DNA of 63,341 nucleotides from Rossellomorea vietnamensis (GTDB taxonomy: Bacteria; Bacillota; Bacilli; Bacillales; Bacillaceae_B), in contig NZ_VTEH01000024.1 in the NCBI RefSeq assembly GCF_008180615.1, forward strand, positions 1-63,341, read 5' to 3'. Shown piece after piece: positions 36,923 to 45,572 of the stretch. Positions within the stretch are counted from its first letter, which is position 1. Every line of letters begins with the position of its first letter. The translations under genes and the position numbers were made by a program. The notes under the pieces were generated by a model. That model saw nothing but the letters and a program-made list of their open reading frames with translations. It had not been told where the DNA came from and searched no databases.

Positions 36923-37882
36923 TCAATCAAACAAAGTACTCACTGATTGCTGCTCATAAACACGGATGATGGCTTCACCGATTAGAGGAGCAACAGAAAG
37001 CTGTTTGATTTTGCCTATCATTTTTTCTTCAGCTAAGTCAATGGAGTTCGTTACAATTAATTCTTTGATTTTTGAGTTTTGAATCCTTTCGATGGCAGGG
37101 CCTGAAAGAACAGGGTGTGTACAGCATGCGTACACTTCTTTTGCTCCGTTCTCAACAAGGGCATTTGCTCCTAGCGTAATGGTACCAGCCGTATCGATGA
37201 TATCATCGATCAGAATCGCAATTTTGCCGTCTATGTTACCGACGATGTTCATTACCTCTGAAACATTCGGTTTCGGGCGGCGCTTATCGATGATGGCGAT
37301 TGGTGCTTTTAACCTTTCAGCAAGCTTCCGGGCTCTCGTCACCCCGCCATGGTCTGGTGACACAATGACAATATCCTCTGATTTGAAGCCTTTTTCCAGG
37401 AAGTAATCGCCCAGGATCGGCACACCCATAAGATGGTCGATCAGGATATCGAAGAAACCTTGAATCTGCGGCGCATGAAGATCTAGAGTGATGACACGCG
37501 TAGCACCAGCTGTTTCTAAAAGGTTTGCAACAAGCTTTGCGGTGATTGGCTCACGTGCACGCGCTTTTCGGTCCTGTCTTGCGTACCCATAGTAAGGCAT
37601 GACGATGTTGATTGTTTTGGCAGAGGCTCTCTTAAGGGCATCTACCATGATGAGCAGTTCCATCAGGTTTTCGTTAACAGGGGCGCTGGTCGACTGGATG
37701 ACGAAAACATCACAGCCGCGGATACTTTCTTCGATGTTGATTTGGATTTCTCCGTCACTGAATTGTTTTACTGTACATTGACCAAGCGGAATCCCCACTT
37801 CTTTCGCGATTTCCTCAGCAAGCGCAGGATTTGAATTCAAAGAAAAGATCTTCAATTTAGAATTAGAGTAACTGTTAGGCAT
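36923..37882 (-). CDS. prs: Ribose-phosphate pyrophosphokinase
   Basis: PRPP synthetase makes the ribose donor for nucleotides, histidine, tryptophan and NAD. The 319 residues begin MPNSYSNSKLKIFSLNSNP at 37882 after TTTGGAGGTTGCC. Signatures include the ATP-site YARQDRKAR, DLHAPQIQGFF, and the PRPP-binding ILIDDIIDTAGTI. It is 13 bp from glmU, the conserved glmU-prs pair. Confidence 0.98.
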   Translation of the reverse strand: MPNSYSNSKLKIFSLNSNPALAEEIAKEVGIPLGQCTVKQFSDGEIQINIEESIRGCDVFVIQSTSAPVNENLMELLIMVDALKRASAKTINIVMPYYGYARQDRKARAREPITAKLVANLLETAGATRVITLDLHAPQIQGFFDILIDHLMGVPILGDYFLEKGFKSEDIVIVSPDHGGVTRARKLAERLKAPIAIIDKRRPKPNVSEVMNIVGNIDGKIAILIDDIIDTAGTITLGANALVENGAKEVYACCTHPVLSGPAIERIQNSKIKELIVTNSIDLAEEKMIGKIKQLSVAPLIGEAIIRVYEQQSVSTLFD

Positions 37883-37895
37883 GGCAACCTCCAAA

Positions 37896-39272
37896 TTAGT
37901 TGTTGTTAAGATTTAATTTATTGACGTAGTTCTCTTTATTCACTTGACGGGCTCTGGCAATTGAAAGAGATTCTCCCGGCACATCTTGTGTAATCGTAGA
38001 GCCGGCTGCGACGTAGGCGCCCTTTCCGATATTTACAGGAGCAACGAGGTTTGAGTTGCATCCGACAAAAACGCCGTCTTCAATCTTTGTCAGATGTTTA
38101 TTCTTTCCATCGTAGTTGACCGTGATGGATCCACAGCCGATATTGACGTCCTCTCCCACTTCAGCATCACCTATATAGCTCAGATGGGAAGCTTTACTGC
38201 CTTTTCCGAAGGTCACTTTTTTCAATTCGACAAAGTTACCGATTTTCACTTCATCCATTACTTGTGACTGCGGGCGGATATGAGCGTATGGTCCGATATT
38301 CACATGAGATCCAATTTCGCTGTCATGTGCTACAGATTGCTTAATGACTGTATTGTTTCCAATTGTGCAGTCTTTAATTTCCGTATGAGGCCCAATGACA
38401 TTATCTTCACCAATCACTGTGCTGCCTTTGATGACTGTGCCCGGCTGAAGGACTGTATCGCGGCCGATTTGAACGTCCGCACCAATATATGTCGTGTTTG
38501 TATCAACGAAAGTGACACCGTTCCGCATATGCTTTTCGTTGATGCGTTTCTTCATGATTTGCTCTGCCTGAGATAGAGCTACACGATCATTGACACCAAG
38601 TGTCTCTTCAAAGTCATCAGTTTGATACGCACTCACGACTTCACCTTCCGCTTTCAGGATTTCAATGACGTCCGGCAGGTAGTATTCACCCTGGCTGTTG
38701 TCATTAGAAACCTTTTTCAATGCCTCAAAGAGAGCTTTGTTATCGAAGCAGTAAGTTCCTGTGTTGATTTCCTTCACAAGGCGTTCTTCTTCTGAAGCGT
38801 CCTTATGTTCCACAATCTTTTCCACAAGGCCTTCCTCATTGCGGATGATCCTTCCATAGCCTGTGGCATCTGCAGGTTTCCCTGTCAGAATGGTGGCTTT
38901 AGCCTGCAATTCGCTGTGATGCTTTAAAAGCGCTTCCATAGTTTCACCTTTAATAAGCGGTGTGTCTCCGCAAACTACCAGGGTAGTACCCTCAAGACCG
39001 CTCAGTACCTCTTCCGCCTGCATGACAGCGTGGGCAGTTCCGAGCTGTTCTTCCTGCAATGCGAATTCACTTTTTCCTTCAAGGTGAGTCTGGACAAGTT
39101 CAGCTCCGTGGCCGACGATTGTAACAGTCTTATTTATATCAAGTGTCGTGATTTGATCAACGACATGTTCTACCATCGGCTTATCACAAACCGGATGCAA
39201 TACTTTATATAGCTTGGATTTCATTCTGGTTCCCTGTCCTGCTGCTAGAATCACTGCATATCTATTAGTCAT
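37896..39272 (-). CDS. glmU: Bifunctional UDP-GlcNAc pyrophosphorylase / glucosamine-1-phosphate acetyltransferase
   Basis: GlmU makes UDP-GlcNAc for cell wall synthesis. The 458 residues start MTNRYAVILAAGQGTRMKS at 39272 with a GGAGGGCCC ribosome site. The N-terminal uridyltransferase (to about 230) has the GxGxR loop. The C-terminal left-handed beta helix (about 250-458) shows hexapeptide repeats (IGEDNVIGPHTEI) and the acetyl-CoA region ITVNYDGKNKH. Confidence 0.98.
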   Translation of the reverse strand: MTNRYAVILAAGQGTRMKSKLYKVLHPVCDKPMVEHVVDQITTLDINKTVTIVGHGAELVQTHLEGKSEFALQEEQLGTAHAVMQAEEVLSGLEGTTLVVCGDTPLIKGETMEALLKHHSELQAKATILTGKPADATGYGRIIRNEEGLVEKIVEHKDASEEERLVKEINTGTYCFDNKALFEALKKVSNDNSQGEYYLPDVIEILKAEGEVVSAYQTDDFEETLGVNDRVALSQAEQIMKKRINEKHMRNGVTFVDTNTTYIGADVQIGRDTVLQPGTVIKGSTVIGEDNVIGPHTEIKDCTIGNNTVIKQSVAHDSEIGSHVNIGPYAHIRPQSQVMDEVKIGNFVELKKVTFGKGSKASHLSYIGDAEVGEDVNIGCGSITVNYDGKNKHLTKIEDGVFVGCNSNLVAPVNIGKGAYVAAGSTITQDVPGESLSIARARQVNKENYVNKLNLNNN

Positions 39273-39451
39273 ATATATAGGGCCCTCCATTATCCTTTTT
39301 TCCATTACGAATATATCCTAAAAACCTATATAATTCAAGGAATCTCTTTAAAATACACATATTTGACAACGAAAGGAGGTGTGGACGATGAGGAATTATT
39401 CCAAAATGGAACATGGATGCCATCTTTATCGGGGAAAGGAGTATAAAGAGA

Positions 39452-39484
39452 GAAAAAAAAGAGCCTTACTATTGAAGTAGGCTC
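39452..39484 (-). terminator. Terminator after spoVG
   Basis: A minus-strand hairpin, GAGCCTAC with GTAAGGCTC, is followed by eight Ts. Confidence 0.93.
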
Positions 39485-39500
39485 CTGCTGTAATATTCTA

Positions 39501-39797
39501 TTAAGAAGCACTTCCTGCTTCTTCCAGTTCCACTTCTTCCAATTCACCTAAACGATGATATTCGGTAAGAACGGCTTCCTGTATCTTTCCGCGGGTACCT
39601 GAATTGATAGGATGAGCGATATCACGGAATTCTCCATCCGGAGTCCTTTTGCTCGGCATTGCAACAAACAATCCATTATTACCGTCGATCACACGAATAT
39701 CGTGTACGACAAACTCATTGTCCAGTGTTATGGAAGCAATGGCTCTCATTCGACCATCGGTATTCACACGGCGCAATCTCACATCTGTTACTTCCAC
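39501..39797 (-). CDS. spoVG: Septation/RNA-binding regulator SpoVG
   Basis: SpoVG affects asymmetric septation in Bacillus and binds nucleic acids in related species. From GTG at 39797 the protein has 98 residues and begins EVTDVRLRRVNTDGRMRAIA after the start codon, aligning with B. subtilis. AAAGGTGGTGA is the ribosome site. The upstream ORF extension is not needed. A textbook sigma-H promoter lies 40-70 bp upstream. Confidence 0.98.
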   Translation of the reverse strand: MEVTDVRLRRVNTDGRMRAIASITLDNEFVVHDIRVIDGNNGLFVAMPSKRTPDGEFRDIAHPINSGTRGKIQEAVLTEYHRLGELEEVELEEAGSAS

Positions 39798-39837
39798 TGT
39801 GTTCACCACCTTTTTCCCTAGATGAAATCTACTTAAA

Positions 39838-39866
39838 ATATTCAACGAAATTTTCTCAATTCCTTC
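39838..39866 (-). promoter_or_regulatory. Sigma-H promoter of spoVG
   Basis: On the minus strand GAAGGAATT (39858-39866), 11 bp, then GTTGAATAT (39838-39846) match the sigma-H consensus at both elements. B. subtilis spoVG has the same control. Confidence 0.92.
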
Positions 39867-40043
39867 TTAATTTGTAAAATTTTTTGAAAAATTTCCGTTT
39901 TTTTAGAATTTTTCATTAAAAAGTTGTTTCAACCCTTGATATACAGGGAATATTACCTGAATTAAAAATTTGACTTTTTTAAAGAAAATATAAAAAAACA
40001 GACAATGCCATTACGCATCACCTGCTTTTTAGGAAGAATTGAT

Positions 40044-40418
40044 TTATTTAACAAGAGCAATTACTTCAATTTCAACCAGAGCATCTTTCGGAAGGCGTGC
40101 TACTTCCACACAGGACCTTGCCGGTTTATGGGTATCGAAATACTGTCCGTATACTTCATTGACCGCCCCGAAGTCATTCATGTCTTTTATAAATACAGTC
40201 GCCTTCACTACAGTATCAAAAGAGGCTCCTGCCTCTTCCAATACAGCTGTCAGGTTTTTAAAAACTTGATGAGTCTGGTCCTCTACAGAACCTTCAATCA
40301 TTGAACCTTCAGCTGTCAAAGGGATCTGCCCTGAACTGTAGAACAAGTTATTGACAATGATTCCTTGAGAATAAGGTCCTATTGCAGCAGGGGCCTTTGA
40401 AGTGGAGATGCTTCTCAT
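40044..40418 (-). CDS. ridA: Reactive intermediate deaminase RidA (YabJ)
   Basis: RidA hydrolyses reactive 2-aminoacrylate-type enamines and imines. The 124 residues from 40418 begin MRSISTSKAPAAIGPYSQG. The substrate arginine lies in KPARSCVEVARLPKDALVEIE. GGGAGGAAAC precedes the ATG. It directly follows purR (1-bp gap). An association with PurR function has been reported in B. subtilis. Confidence 0.97.
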   Translation of the reverse strand: MRSISTSKAPAAIGPYSQGIIVNNLFYSSGQIPLTAEGSMIEGSVEDQTHQVFKNLTAVLEEAGASFDTVVKATVFIKDMNDFGAVNEVYGQYFDTHKPARSCVEVARLPKDALVEIEVIALVK

Positions 40419-40419
40419 A

Positions 40420-41268
40420 TTAGTTTCCTCCCATTTCAAGAAATGAAATATTTGAGTTAAAGTAATTTCCTTCAAAAACATTGATCTGCTTTTCTTTAAC
40501 ATCCACGTCAGACAATTTCACTAGTGAAATATACTCATCTACTAGACGCTCGTCCGCATTTTCTGCTTCTACCAAAACAGCGATGCCGGATAATTCAGCA
40601 GAAAATTCTTCTAGGAGATTTTTCATGCCGTTCACTGTGCCTCCAGCCTTCATAAAGTCATCCACAATCAGGACCTTCGAGCCTTCCTTCAAGCTTCTTT
40701 TAGAAAGGACCATTGTCTGGATTCTCTTGTTGGACCCTGAGACATAGTTAATGCTTACTGTCGAGCCTTCTGTCACTTTGCTGTCTCTTCTTACAATTAC
40801 GACAGGGACATTCATATGGCTGGCTATCGCATGGGCAATCGGTATGCCTTTTGTAGCTACGGTCATAATGACATCAATATCACTGCCGCTAAATGCAGAA
40901 GCAAAGAGTTTTCCGACTTTGTCCATCGCCCGGGGGTTTCCCAGCAGGTCAGTCATATATAAATAACCGCCCGGCAGAAGCCGCTCGGGATTAGCTAAGT
41001 GTTCACACAATTCACCGATTACTTGTTTAGCATCAGGCGAACTTACTTTTGGTATATACTTTACGCCGCCTGCAGCACCGGGAACAGTCTGGACCTTACC
41101 GATCCCCCGTGTCTCGAATGTTTCCTTGATGATTCCGAGATCTTCACTGATGGATGATTTGGCAGAACTGTAACGCTCAGAGAAAAACGTGAGCGGCACT
41201 AATTGATGCGGGCGTTCAAGCATATAGTGCGTCATGTCAATTAACCGTTCACTTCTTTTAAATTTCAA
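40420..41268 (-). CDS. purR: Purine operon repressor PurR
   Basis: PurR binds PurBoxes and is released by PRPP. The 282 residues have a winged-helix N-terminus (to about 74) and a phosphoribosyltransferase-like domain with the PRPP motif VLIVDDFMKAGGTV (about 200-213). The start is TTG (MKFKRSERLIDMTHYML) after AAAGGAGGTTG. A PurBox pair with the correct spacing lies directly upstream, pointing to autoregulation. Confidence 0.97.
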   Translation of the reverse strand: MKFKRSERLIDMTHYMLERPHQLVPLTFFSERYSSAKSSISEDLGIIKETFETRGIGKVQTVPGAAGGVKYIPKVSSPDAKQVIGELCEHLANPERLLPGGYLYMTDLLGNPRAMDKVGKLFASAFSGSDIDVIMTVATKGIPIAHAIASHMNVPVVIVRRDSKVTEGSTVSINYVSGSNKRIQTMVLSKRSLKEGSKVLIVDDFMKAGGTVNGMKNLLEEFSAELSGIAVLVEAENADERLVDEYISLVKLSDVDVKEKQINVFEGNYFNSNISFLEMGGN

Positions 41269-41287
41269 CGCAACATCAACCTCCTTT

Positions 41288-41332
41288 AAACCCGAATATT
41301 ATAGACTAAATATATCATTAATATACGGATTT
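41288..41332 (-). promoter_or_regulatory. PurBox pair upstream of purR
   Basis: AAACCCGAATATT (41288-41300, plus strand) and AAATCCGTATATT (minus strand, 41320-41332) are inverted, with 27 bp between the central CGAA and CGTA. This agrees with the spacing of PurR operators in B. subtilis. A candidate promoter TTGCTT-N18-TATATT overlaps the second box. Confidence 0.75.
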
Positions 41333-42200
41333 AAGCAAGAGGGTTTCGGTCACCTTGCATCCTGATGGCAAATACCTGGTCACAGAAGCCGCGAAGCCCG
41401 TTATATATTCTAGGCAGCTTTGATTCGTATTGGACAAGTCCGAATACGGTGGGTCCGCTTCCGCTCATCAAGACTGCATCCGCTCCGAACCTTTCCATTT
41501 GTTCTTTGATCTGCTGGACTTCAGGGTGCATTTTCAAAGTCACTGATTCCAGTACATTCCCTAAGTTTTTACACATGGAATCATAGTCTCCACCCTCAAG
41601 GGCCGACAACATGGCCTTAGTATCAGGGTGACGGATTCCTCCCAGGTTAAGATTTTTATATACATCACCTGTGGAGACACCTATTGAAGGCTTCGCTAAA
41701 ATCACCCAGCAGTTCGGCGGTGCTTTTATATGCTGGATCCGTTCTCCTCTTCCTTTTGCCAGCGCTGTTCCGCCATATACGCAAAAAGAAACATCTGAAC
41801 CGATTTCCGAGCCAAGCTCAGCAAGTTCATCCAATGTCAGCCCAAGCTTCCAGAGTTCATTCAATCCCCTCAGGGTAGCCGCTGCATCACTGCTCCCGCC
41901 TGCAAGCCCCGCAGCTACAGGAATCACTTTATCAATGGAGATGGAAACCCCTTTTTTAATTCCCAGTCTTTTCTTTAATAAATGAGCGGCTTGATAAGCC
42001 AGGTTTCGCTGGTCATCGGGTACAAACCTGTTATGGGACAAAATACTGATTCTGTCATCCATTAATTCATTCAATTCGATTCGGTCTGCCAAATCAATCG
42101 TGGTCATGACCATCTCGACTTCATGGAAGCCATCCGGACGTTTATGCAGGACATCCAGAGTAAGGTTGATCTTGGCCGGGGCCTTTACTAACGTTCTCAA
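41331..42200 (-). CDS. ispE: 4-diphosphocytidyl-2-C-methyl-D-erythritol kinase
   Basis: A GHMP kinase of the MEP isoprenoid pathway. With the TTG start at 42200 it has 289 residues, the same as B. subtilis, and the first residues RTLVKAPAKINLTLDV align. AGTAGGTGA lies 5 bp upstream, favouring this start over the GTG at 42209. The ATP-site motif PVAAGLAGGSSDAAATL is intact, as is MSGSGPTVFGL. Confidence 0.96.
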   Translation of the reverse strand: MRTLVKAPAKINLTLDVLHKRPDGFHEVEMVMTTIDLADRIELNELMDDRISILSHNRFVPDDQRNLAYQAAHLLKKRLGIKKGVSISIDKVIPVAAGLAGGSSDAAATLRGLNELWKLGLTLDELAELGSEIGSDVSFCVYGGTALAKGRGERIQHIKAPPNCWVILAKPSIGVSTGDVYKNLNLGGIRHPDTKAMLSALEGGDYDSMCKNLGNVLESVTLKMHPEVQQIKEQMERFGADAVLMSGSGPTVFGLVQYESKLPRIYNGLRGFCDQVFAIRMQGDRNPLA

Positions 42201-42551
42201 AAAATTCACCTACTTTTATACAAACCAATTCAATGAACATTCACTTTCATTGTTAAATTCTATGAGAATGTTCGATTCGTTCGTTCATTTTTATGCTTTC
42301 TATGGAAATATCTATGGAAACTATTTTAGCATATTCCTTCTTTGGCATGCTGCAAAACCCCTACTTTTTTGTATAGTTACTTTCATGCTAGCCTTTTATA
42401 GGAAAGAAAATTCAATTAGATTGATTATTTTTCAGCAAAAACCAGAGGTTATGTAAGGATTTTACGCAAAAAAAGGATCGGCCAGAAGACTTCCCTTCTG
42501 TTTGAACCGATCCTTCTCAATGCAGCAAGTCAGCAGGGGGTCTCTCTGGAA
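42201..42551. other. ispE-sspF intergenic region
   Basis: It contains the sspF terminator at one end. Near 42231-42280 are inverted TGAACATTC and GAATGTTCG half-sites whose spacing does not fit PurR. No gene is supported. Confidence 0.5.
42467..42515 (-). terminator. Terminator after sspF
   Basis: A minus-strand hairpin, AAGGATCGG with CCGATCCTT, has an inner AGAAG pairing and is followed by a run of Ts. Confidence 0.92.
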
Positions 42552-42731
42552 TCAAGAATTCTTATTGATCATCCCTCTTTGGGCAATTTCGATTGCTCTT
42601 TTCACCATATTGCCGGCATCTTTCGATTTAATGCCTCCCCAACCTTCCTGCTGGACGGTATCATAAAAGCCCAGTTCCTTTGCAATCTCTTCCTTCAATT
42701 GTTCGGACATCATGCCTCGTCTTCTGCTCAT
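42552..42731 (-). CDS. sspF: Small acid-soluble spore protein, alpha/beta type (SspF)
   Basis: A 59-residue protein read directly from the minus strand, starting MSRRRGMMSEQLKEEIAKEL and ending AIEIAQRGMINKNS. It has the alpha/beta SASP features, with a WGGIKSKDAGNMVKRAIE region. These proteins coat spore DNA or act as minor variants. AAGGAGGAATCAT precedes the ATG. The order veg-sspF-ispE is that of B. subtilis. Confidence 0.95.
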   Translation of the reverse strand: MSRRRGMMSEQLKEEIAKELGFYDTVQQEGWGGIKSKDAGNMVKRAIEIAQRGMINKNS

Positions 42732-42997
42732 TTATGATTCCTCCTTATTTAAGGACCGTATCTTTAGCATGAACAGAAAGCTTGGAAATGTTACAAGGAG
42801 ACTAAACCCTGTTATTCCAATAAAAGCAGAATGGCTTAAGTATCCCCATTTATTAGGATTAACCGATTTAAAAACTTTGTGAAAAACATCTTTTGAAAGT
42901 GAGTTTTTCCGGGGAAAACGGGAGCCTTTTTCCACCTTATATTGTTTTGCAGCAGCGAAAAGAGCCGGGACACTTTTCCTTTTGTTTTTAACACAAA

Positions 42998-43028
42998 TAA
43001 AAAAGCAGCAAACAAAGTGTTTACTGCT
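42998..43028 (-). terminator. Terminator after veg
   Basis: A minus-strand hairpin AGCAG/CTGCT with inner AAAC/GTTT is followed by TTTTTT. It overlaps the veg stop codon. Confidence 0.88.
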
Positions 43029-43287
43029 CGAGGATCATTGCTCCTGCTGCTTCATCATAGAAAGTTAACTCAACTGTATCTGTGAGTACATCTGCATAGC
43101 TGTAAGAAACTCTTTCAAACGCATTTTCATCTTGATCTAATTGAACGACGAAGACTGAAGGGTAAGTTTCCGCTAGGACTCCTGACCGTTCGATTGTTTT
43201 ACGACGTCCGCCATTGGCTTTAAGCATCAAGCGTTTTCCTAAATTAGAATCAAGGGATTTTTTTATGTCGGCTAATGTTTTTGGCAT
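43021..43287 (-). CDS. veg: Veg protein
   Basis: An 88-residue Veg-family protein beginning MPKTLADIKKSLDSNLGKR. In B. subtilis Veg is highly expressed and promotes biofilm matrix gene expression. A strong sigma-A promoter lies 30-50 bp upstream, in keeping with the famous B. subtilis veg promoter. Confidence 0.96.
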   Translation of the reverse strand: MPKTLADIKKSLDSNLGKRLMLKANGGRRKTIERSGVLAETYPSVFVVQLDQDENAFERVSYSYADVLTDTVELTFYDEAAGAMILEQ

Positions 43288-43310
43288 TACGCTTCCACCT
43301 CACTATAATT

Positions 43311-43339
43311 AGTGTAACACTTTATGTAGCGAAAGTCAA
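43311..43339 (-). promoter_or_regulatory. veg promoter (sigma-A)
   Basis: On the minus strand TTGACT (43334-43339) and TACACT (43311-43316) are 17 bp apart. About 20-50 bp further upstream TTGACA and TAAAAT at 18-bp spacing form a second possible promoter. Confidence 0.85.
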
Positions 43340-43713
43340 ATAAATTTATTATTTTATCAATAACTTTTAATCCCTGTCAATGCTTTTCAATCAACAAAAT
43401 GCAATTTTTTTCAACAAGTTTAGCATTCCCTGGAATATTTCATAATATGTAAGGGATTTTCCAGCACCCTTTTCTCCTGGATACCAAAAGATCTTGTCGA
43501 AAAGTTTTTAAAGGCTTTTTTGGAGCACCGCTATACCTTTTGCAATTCACATAGCTGTTTACCCTATTTTCAGTGATTCTACACATGAAGACCTGCCCGC
43601 ATAGTAAGACTGTTAGTAGTTCCTGGCGATCGGATTTTCCCTTCCAGCAACTTGCTTACAAGGAGGGCAGGAATGATGCTGCAGCCGTGCGACCTCCCGC
43701 GGGACCAGCGGTC

Positions 43714-43836
43714 GTCTAGTTCCTGTGCCTAGCCCCTCGGGGTCAAATAACCTCAAGTGAATAAAAGGAAAGACCGCCTTTTTTTCTCTTGAGAACATTT
43801 GCCTGTCGGGGATGACCAAGGCGCTTCCGCTTTTGA
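43714..43836 (-). repeat. Family I hairpin repeat, copy E
   Basis: A complete unit read on the minus strand, with CCCCGACAGGCAAATGTTC and TTATTTGACCCCGAGGGGCT. The inner stem is CTCAAGAGA against TCACTTGAG, with one mismatch. It lies between yabG and veg, beside a family II remnant. Confidence 0.9.
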
Positions 43837-43840
43837 ATAG

Positions 43841-43878
43841 GAAGAAGCCGTAAAAGAATATTCTTCATACGGCTTTCT
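43841..43878 (-). terminator. Terminator after yabG
   Basis: A minus-strand hairpin, AAGCCGTA with TACGGCTT, has an AAGAATATTCTT core. The T tract is interrupted (CTTCC), so efficiency is uncertain. Confidence 0.75.
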
Positions 43879-43880
43879 CT

Positions 43881-44759
43881 TTACTCATCATCCACTGGCT
43901 TATAGGGCATTCCTGTTCTCAGCACGCCCCTTGTTTCTATTCCGCCAAGCCCCTTATCACCTGTAAGGGTATTTCTTAAAATGTCCCACACATTGACGGG
44001 TTCTGTAAAAGCAGTAAAACTGATTTTGGCCACTATATACACCGGATCTAAGGCATGTATATTGACTCGCAGCGGAGAGCTCGCAAAGTTGGCTCCCGCA
44101 TGGATCAAAGACTCAAAGTGGGACTGGCAGGCACCTGCGAAAATGACCAGCTGATCAAGATGCGGTACCCGTCTCCTTGCTTCCTTCACTGTATCAACGA
44201 AGTAACGGGAGTGGCGGTAAGCGTTTATATCCGACTTTTTCCCCTTGGCTTTCGTATAGGCGTCATGACCGGTGATTACTAGGATGTCCGGCCGGTATCG
44301 ATCAATAAGAGCCCCGATTCTATCAGGCATTTCCTTTTCATTACAATGGACGCCTGTGACGGGAACACCTATTTTTTCATAAAGATCCAGGCACTTTTGG
44401 AGATAAGATTGATCTCCATCAAGGTGCAGCACTCTTCCGGGAATTTGGAAGTAATTGTACTCTTCACGGTAAGCATTCGTCGAAAAGTACTCCTGCTTCT
44501 GTTGCTGCAGGTCGATATCCTGCTGGAACAACTCCAGCGATTGTTCTTCCATTGATCGAAACTCCATGGTCCTCCGCTTATATTCGCGGGGATCGATAAG
44601 TTCCAGGTCTTCAAGCGGCGCATCTGCAACGAGTCTGTAATCTTCCCCATATAACATCGCCGTTTTACGGCCGCCTGACTCCATGATGTCAATGATGCGA
44701 AATAGTATATCGCATTGATGAGACTTCCGGCCGACGATGGCATTGACCTCTAATTTCAC
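43881..44759 (-). CDS. yabG: Sporulation-specific protease YabG
   Basis: YabG cleaves several spore coat proteins late in sporulation. From the GTG at 44759 (KLEVNAIVGRKSHQ after the start codon) it has 292 residues, aligning one to one with the B. subtilis N-terminus; GGAG lies 9 bp upstream. Conserved blocks include DILVITGHDAY, QLVIFAGACQSHFESL (with a conserved cysteine) and the end KGLGGIETRGVLR. An ATG at 44786 is the alternative start. Confidence 0.93.
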   Translation of the reverse strand: MKLEVNAIVGRKSHQCDILFRIIDIMESGGRKTAMLYGEDYRLVADAPLEDLELIDPREYKRRTMEFRSMEEQSLELFQQDIDLQQQKQEYFSTNAYREEYNYFQIPGRVLHLDGDQSYLQKCLDLYEKIGVPVTGVHCNEKEMPDRIGALIDRYRPDILVITGHDAYTKAKGKKSDINAYRHSRYFVDTVKEARRRVPHLDQLVIFAGACQSHFESLIHAGANFASSPLRVNIHALDPVYIVAKISFTAFTEPVNVWDILRNTLTGDKGLGGIETRGVLRTGMPYKPVDDE

Positions 44760-44922
44760 TGGCGTCAACTCCATTGGATAGTACATCCTTAAATAAATCT
44801 TCCTTTAGTAACCTATGCACCTGCCCGGAAATCGGTGTCTTTGAAAAAACGTTGAGACAGCGGAAGGAAATTTGCCTGCTTCATCGAATTTTTTAAATAT
44901 TACCTAATAAGGGGGCATTAAG

Positions 44923-45324
44923 ATGTCTGGATTTATTTCACATATAGCCACACTCGAAATTCCTGTGAGCAGCCTTGAAACGGCCATTCCATTCTATGTA
45001 GAGGTTGCAGGGGCAGAAGTTGAATTCAAAGGCGAAAGAAACGCGATGCTGACGTTCGGCAAAAAAGGGGTGCCAACCATATTTCTGGTTGAAACCGAGC
45101 AGACGAACCGTTTGTTTTTCAGGAACTCCCATAACGAGATAGAACACAGTATCATTGATTTCTATACTGCTGACTTAAAAGGATTTCACAATTGGCTGAA
45201 GAGTAAGGACATTGAAACAGGTCCATTGAATATCAATCCAGAGCATGGGTATGGAGGTTTTGGATTTAAAGATCCTGATGGAAATCACTTGAGTGCTACC
45301 AACGTATTGCATAAGGGGCAGTAA
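44923..45324 (+). CDS. VOC-family (glyoxalase-like) protein
   Basis: A 133-residue protein with one vicinal oxygen chelate repeat pair. HIATLEIPVSSLETAIPFYVE opens the first module (split by IPV), and GHGYGGFGFKDPDGNHLSA-like sequence (EHGYGGFGFKDPDGNHLSA) closes the second. Metal ligands are not certain and the substrate is unknown. GGGGG lies before the ATG. It is on the plus strand between ksgA and yabG, where B. subtilis has no such gene. Confidence 0.85.
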   Translation: MSGFISHIATLEIPVSSLETAIPFYVEVAGAEVEFKGERNAMLTFGKKGVPTIFLVETEQTNRLFFRNSHNEIEHSIIDFYTADLKGFHNWLKSKDIETGPLNINPEHGYGGFGFKDPDGNHLSATNVLHKGQ

Positions 45325-45389
45325 AAAAGTGTAATGAGAATAAAGGCGGCCTCTCCTTTATGCAAAGATTGCGGCTATGGATTTCCGAT

Positions 45390-45423
45390 TTCCACTCCAG
45401 CCGCACGACTCCGCGGGGCGGGT
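45390..45423 (+). repeat. Family II GC-rich repeat (partial)
   Basis: TTTCCACTCCAGCCGCACGA followed by CTCCGCGGGGCGGGT repeats the unit seen at 12082-12125. The rest of the unit is missing. Confidence 0.55.
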
Positions 45424-45539
45424 CGGAGTCCAATAACCCTCAGAGAAAAACTCTAAGAATAAATGAATGAACTGCTGAGCAGCGGAATTTTATAAACGCT
45501 CTCTTACACAACGTATTCATAAGTTGGTAATAAAAGAAC

Positions 45540-45570
45540 AAAGGACCGGCAGATAACCGGTCCTTTGCTT
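45540..45570 (-). terminator. Terminator after ksgA
   Basis: A hairpin, AAAGGACCGG with CCGGTCCTTT, lies directly after the ksgA stop. T-rich sequence is present on both strands, though the minus-strand tract is broken. Confidence 0.85.
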
Positions 45571-45572
45571 TT

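Larger units (their letters stand above)
43288..43880. other. veg-yabG intergenic region
   Basis: The stretch of about 590 bp holds the veg promoter(s), a family II remnant (about 43665-43700), family I copy E and the yabG terminator. A single TGTCGAA core lies at about 43496. No gene is supported. Confidence 0.6.

Noticed and set aside
42231..42280. PurBox pair upstream of ispE (TGAACATTC and GAATGTTCG)
   Set aside because: The cores are 33 bp apart instead of 26-27, and the better pair lies directly upstream of purR.
42732..42935. Open frame of 67 codons just upstream of sspF
   Set aside because: It starts with GTG without a spaced ribosome site and has no recognised family. A hydrophobic stretch is the only support; left as doubtful.
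43494..43504. Single TGTCGAA core upstream of veg
   Set aside because: An isolated 7-bp match about 155 bp upstream of the veg promoter is expected by chance.
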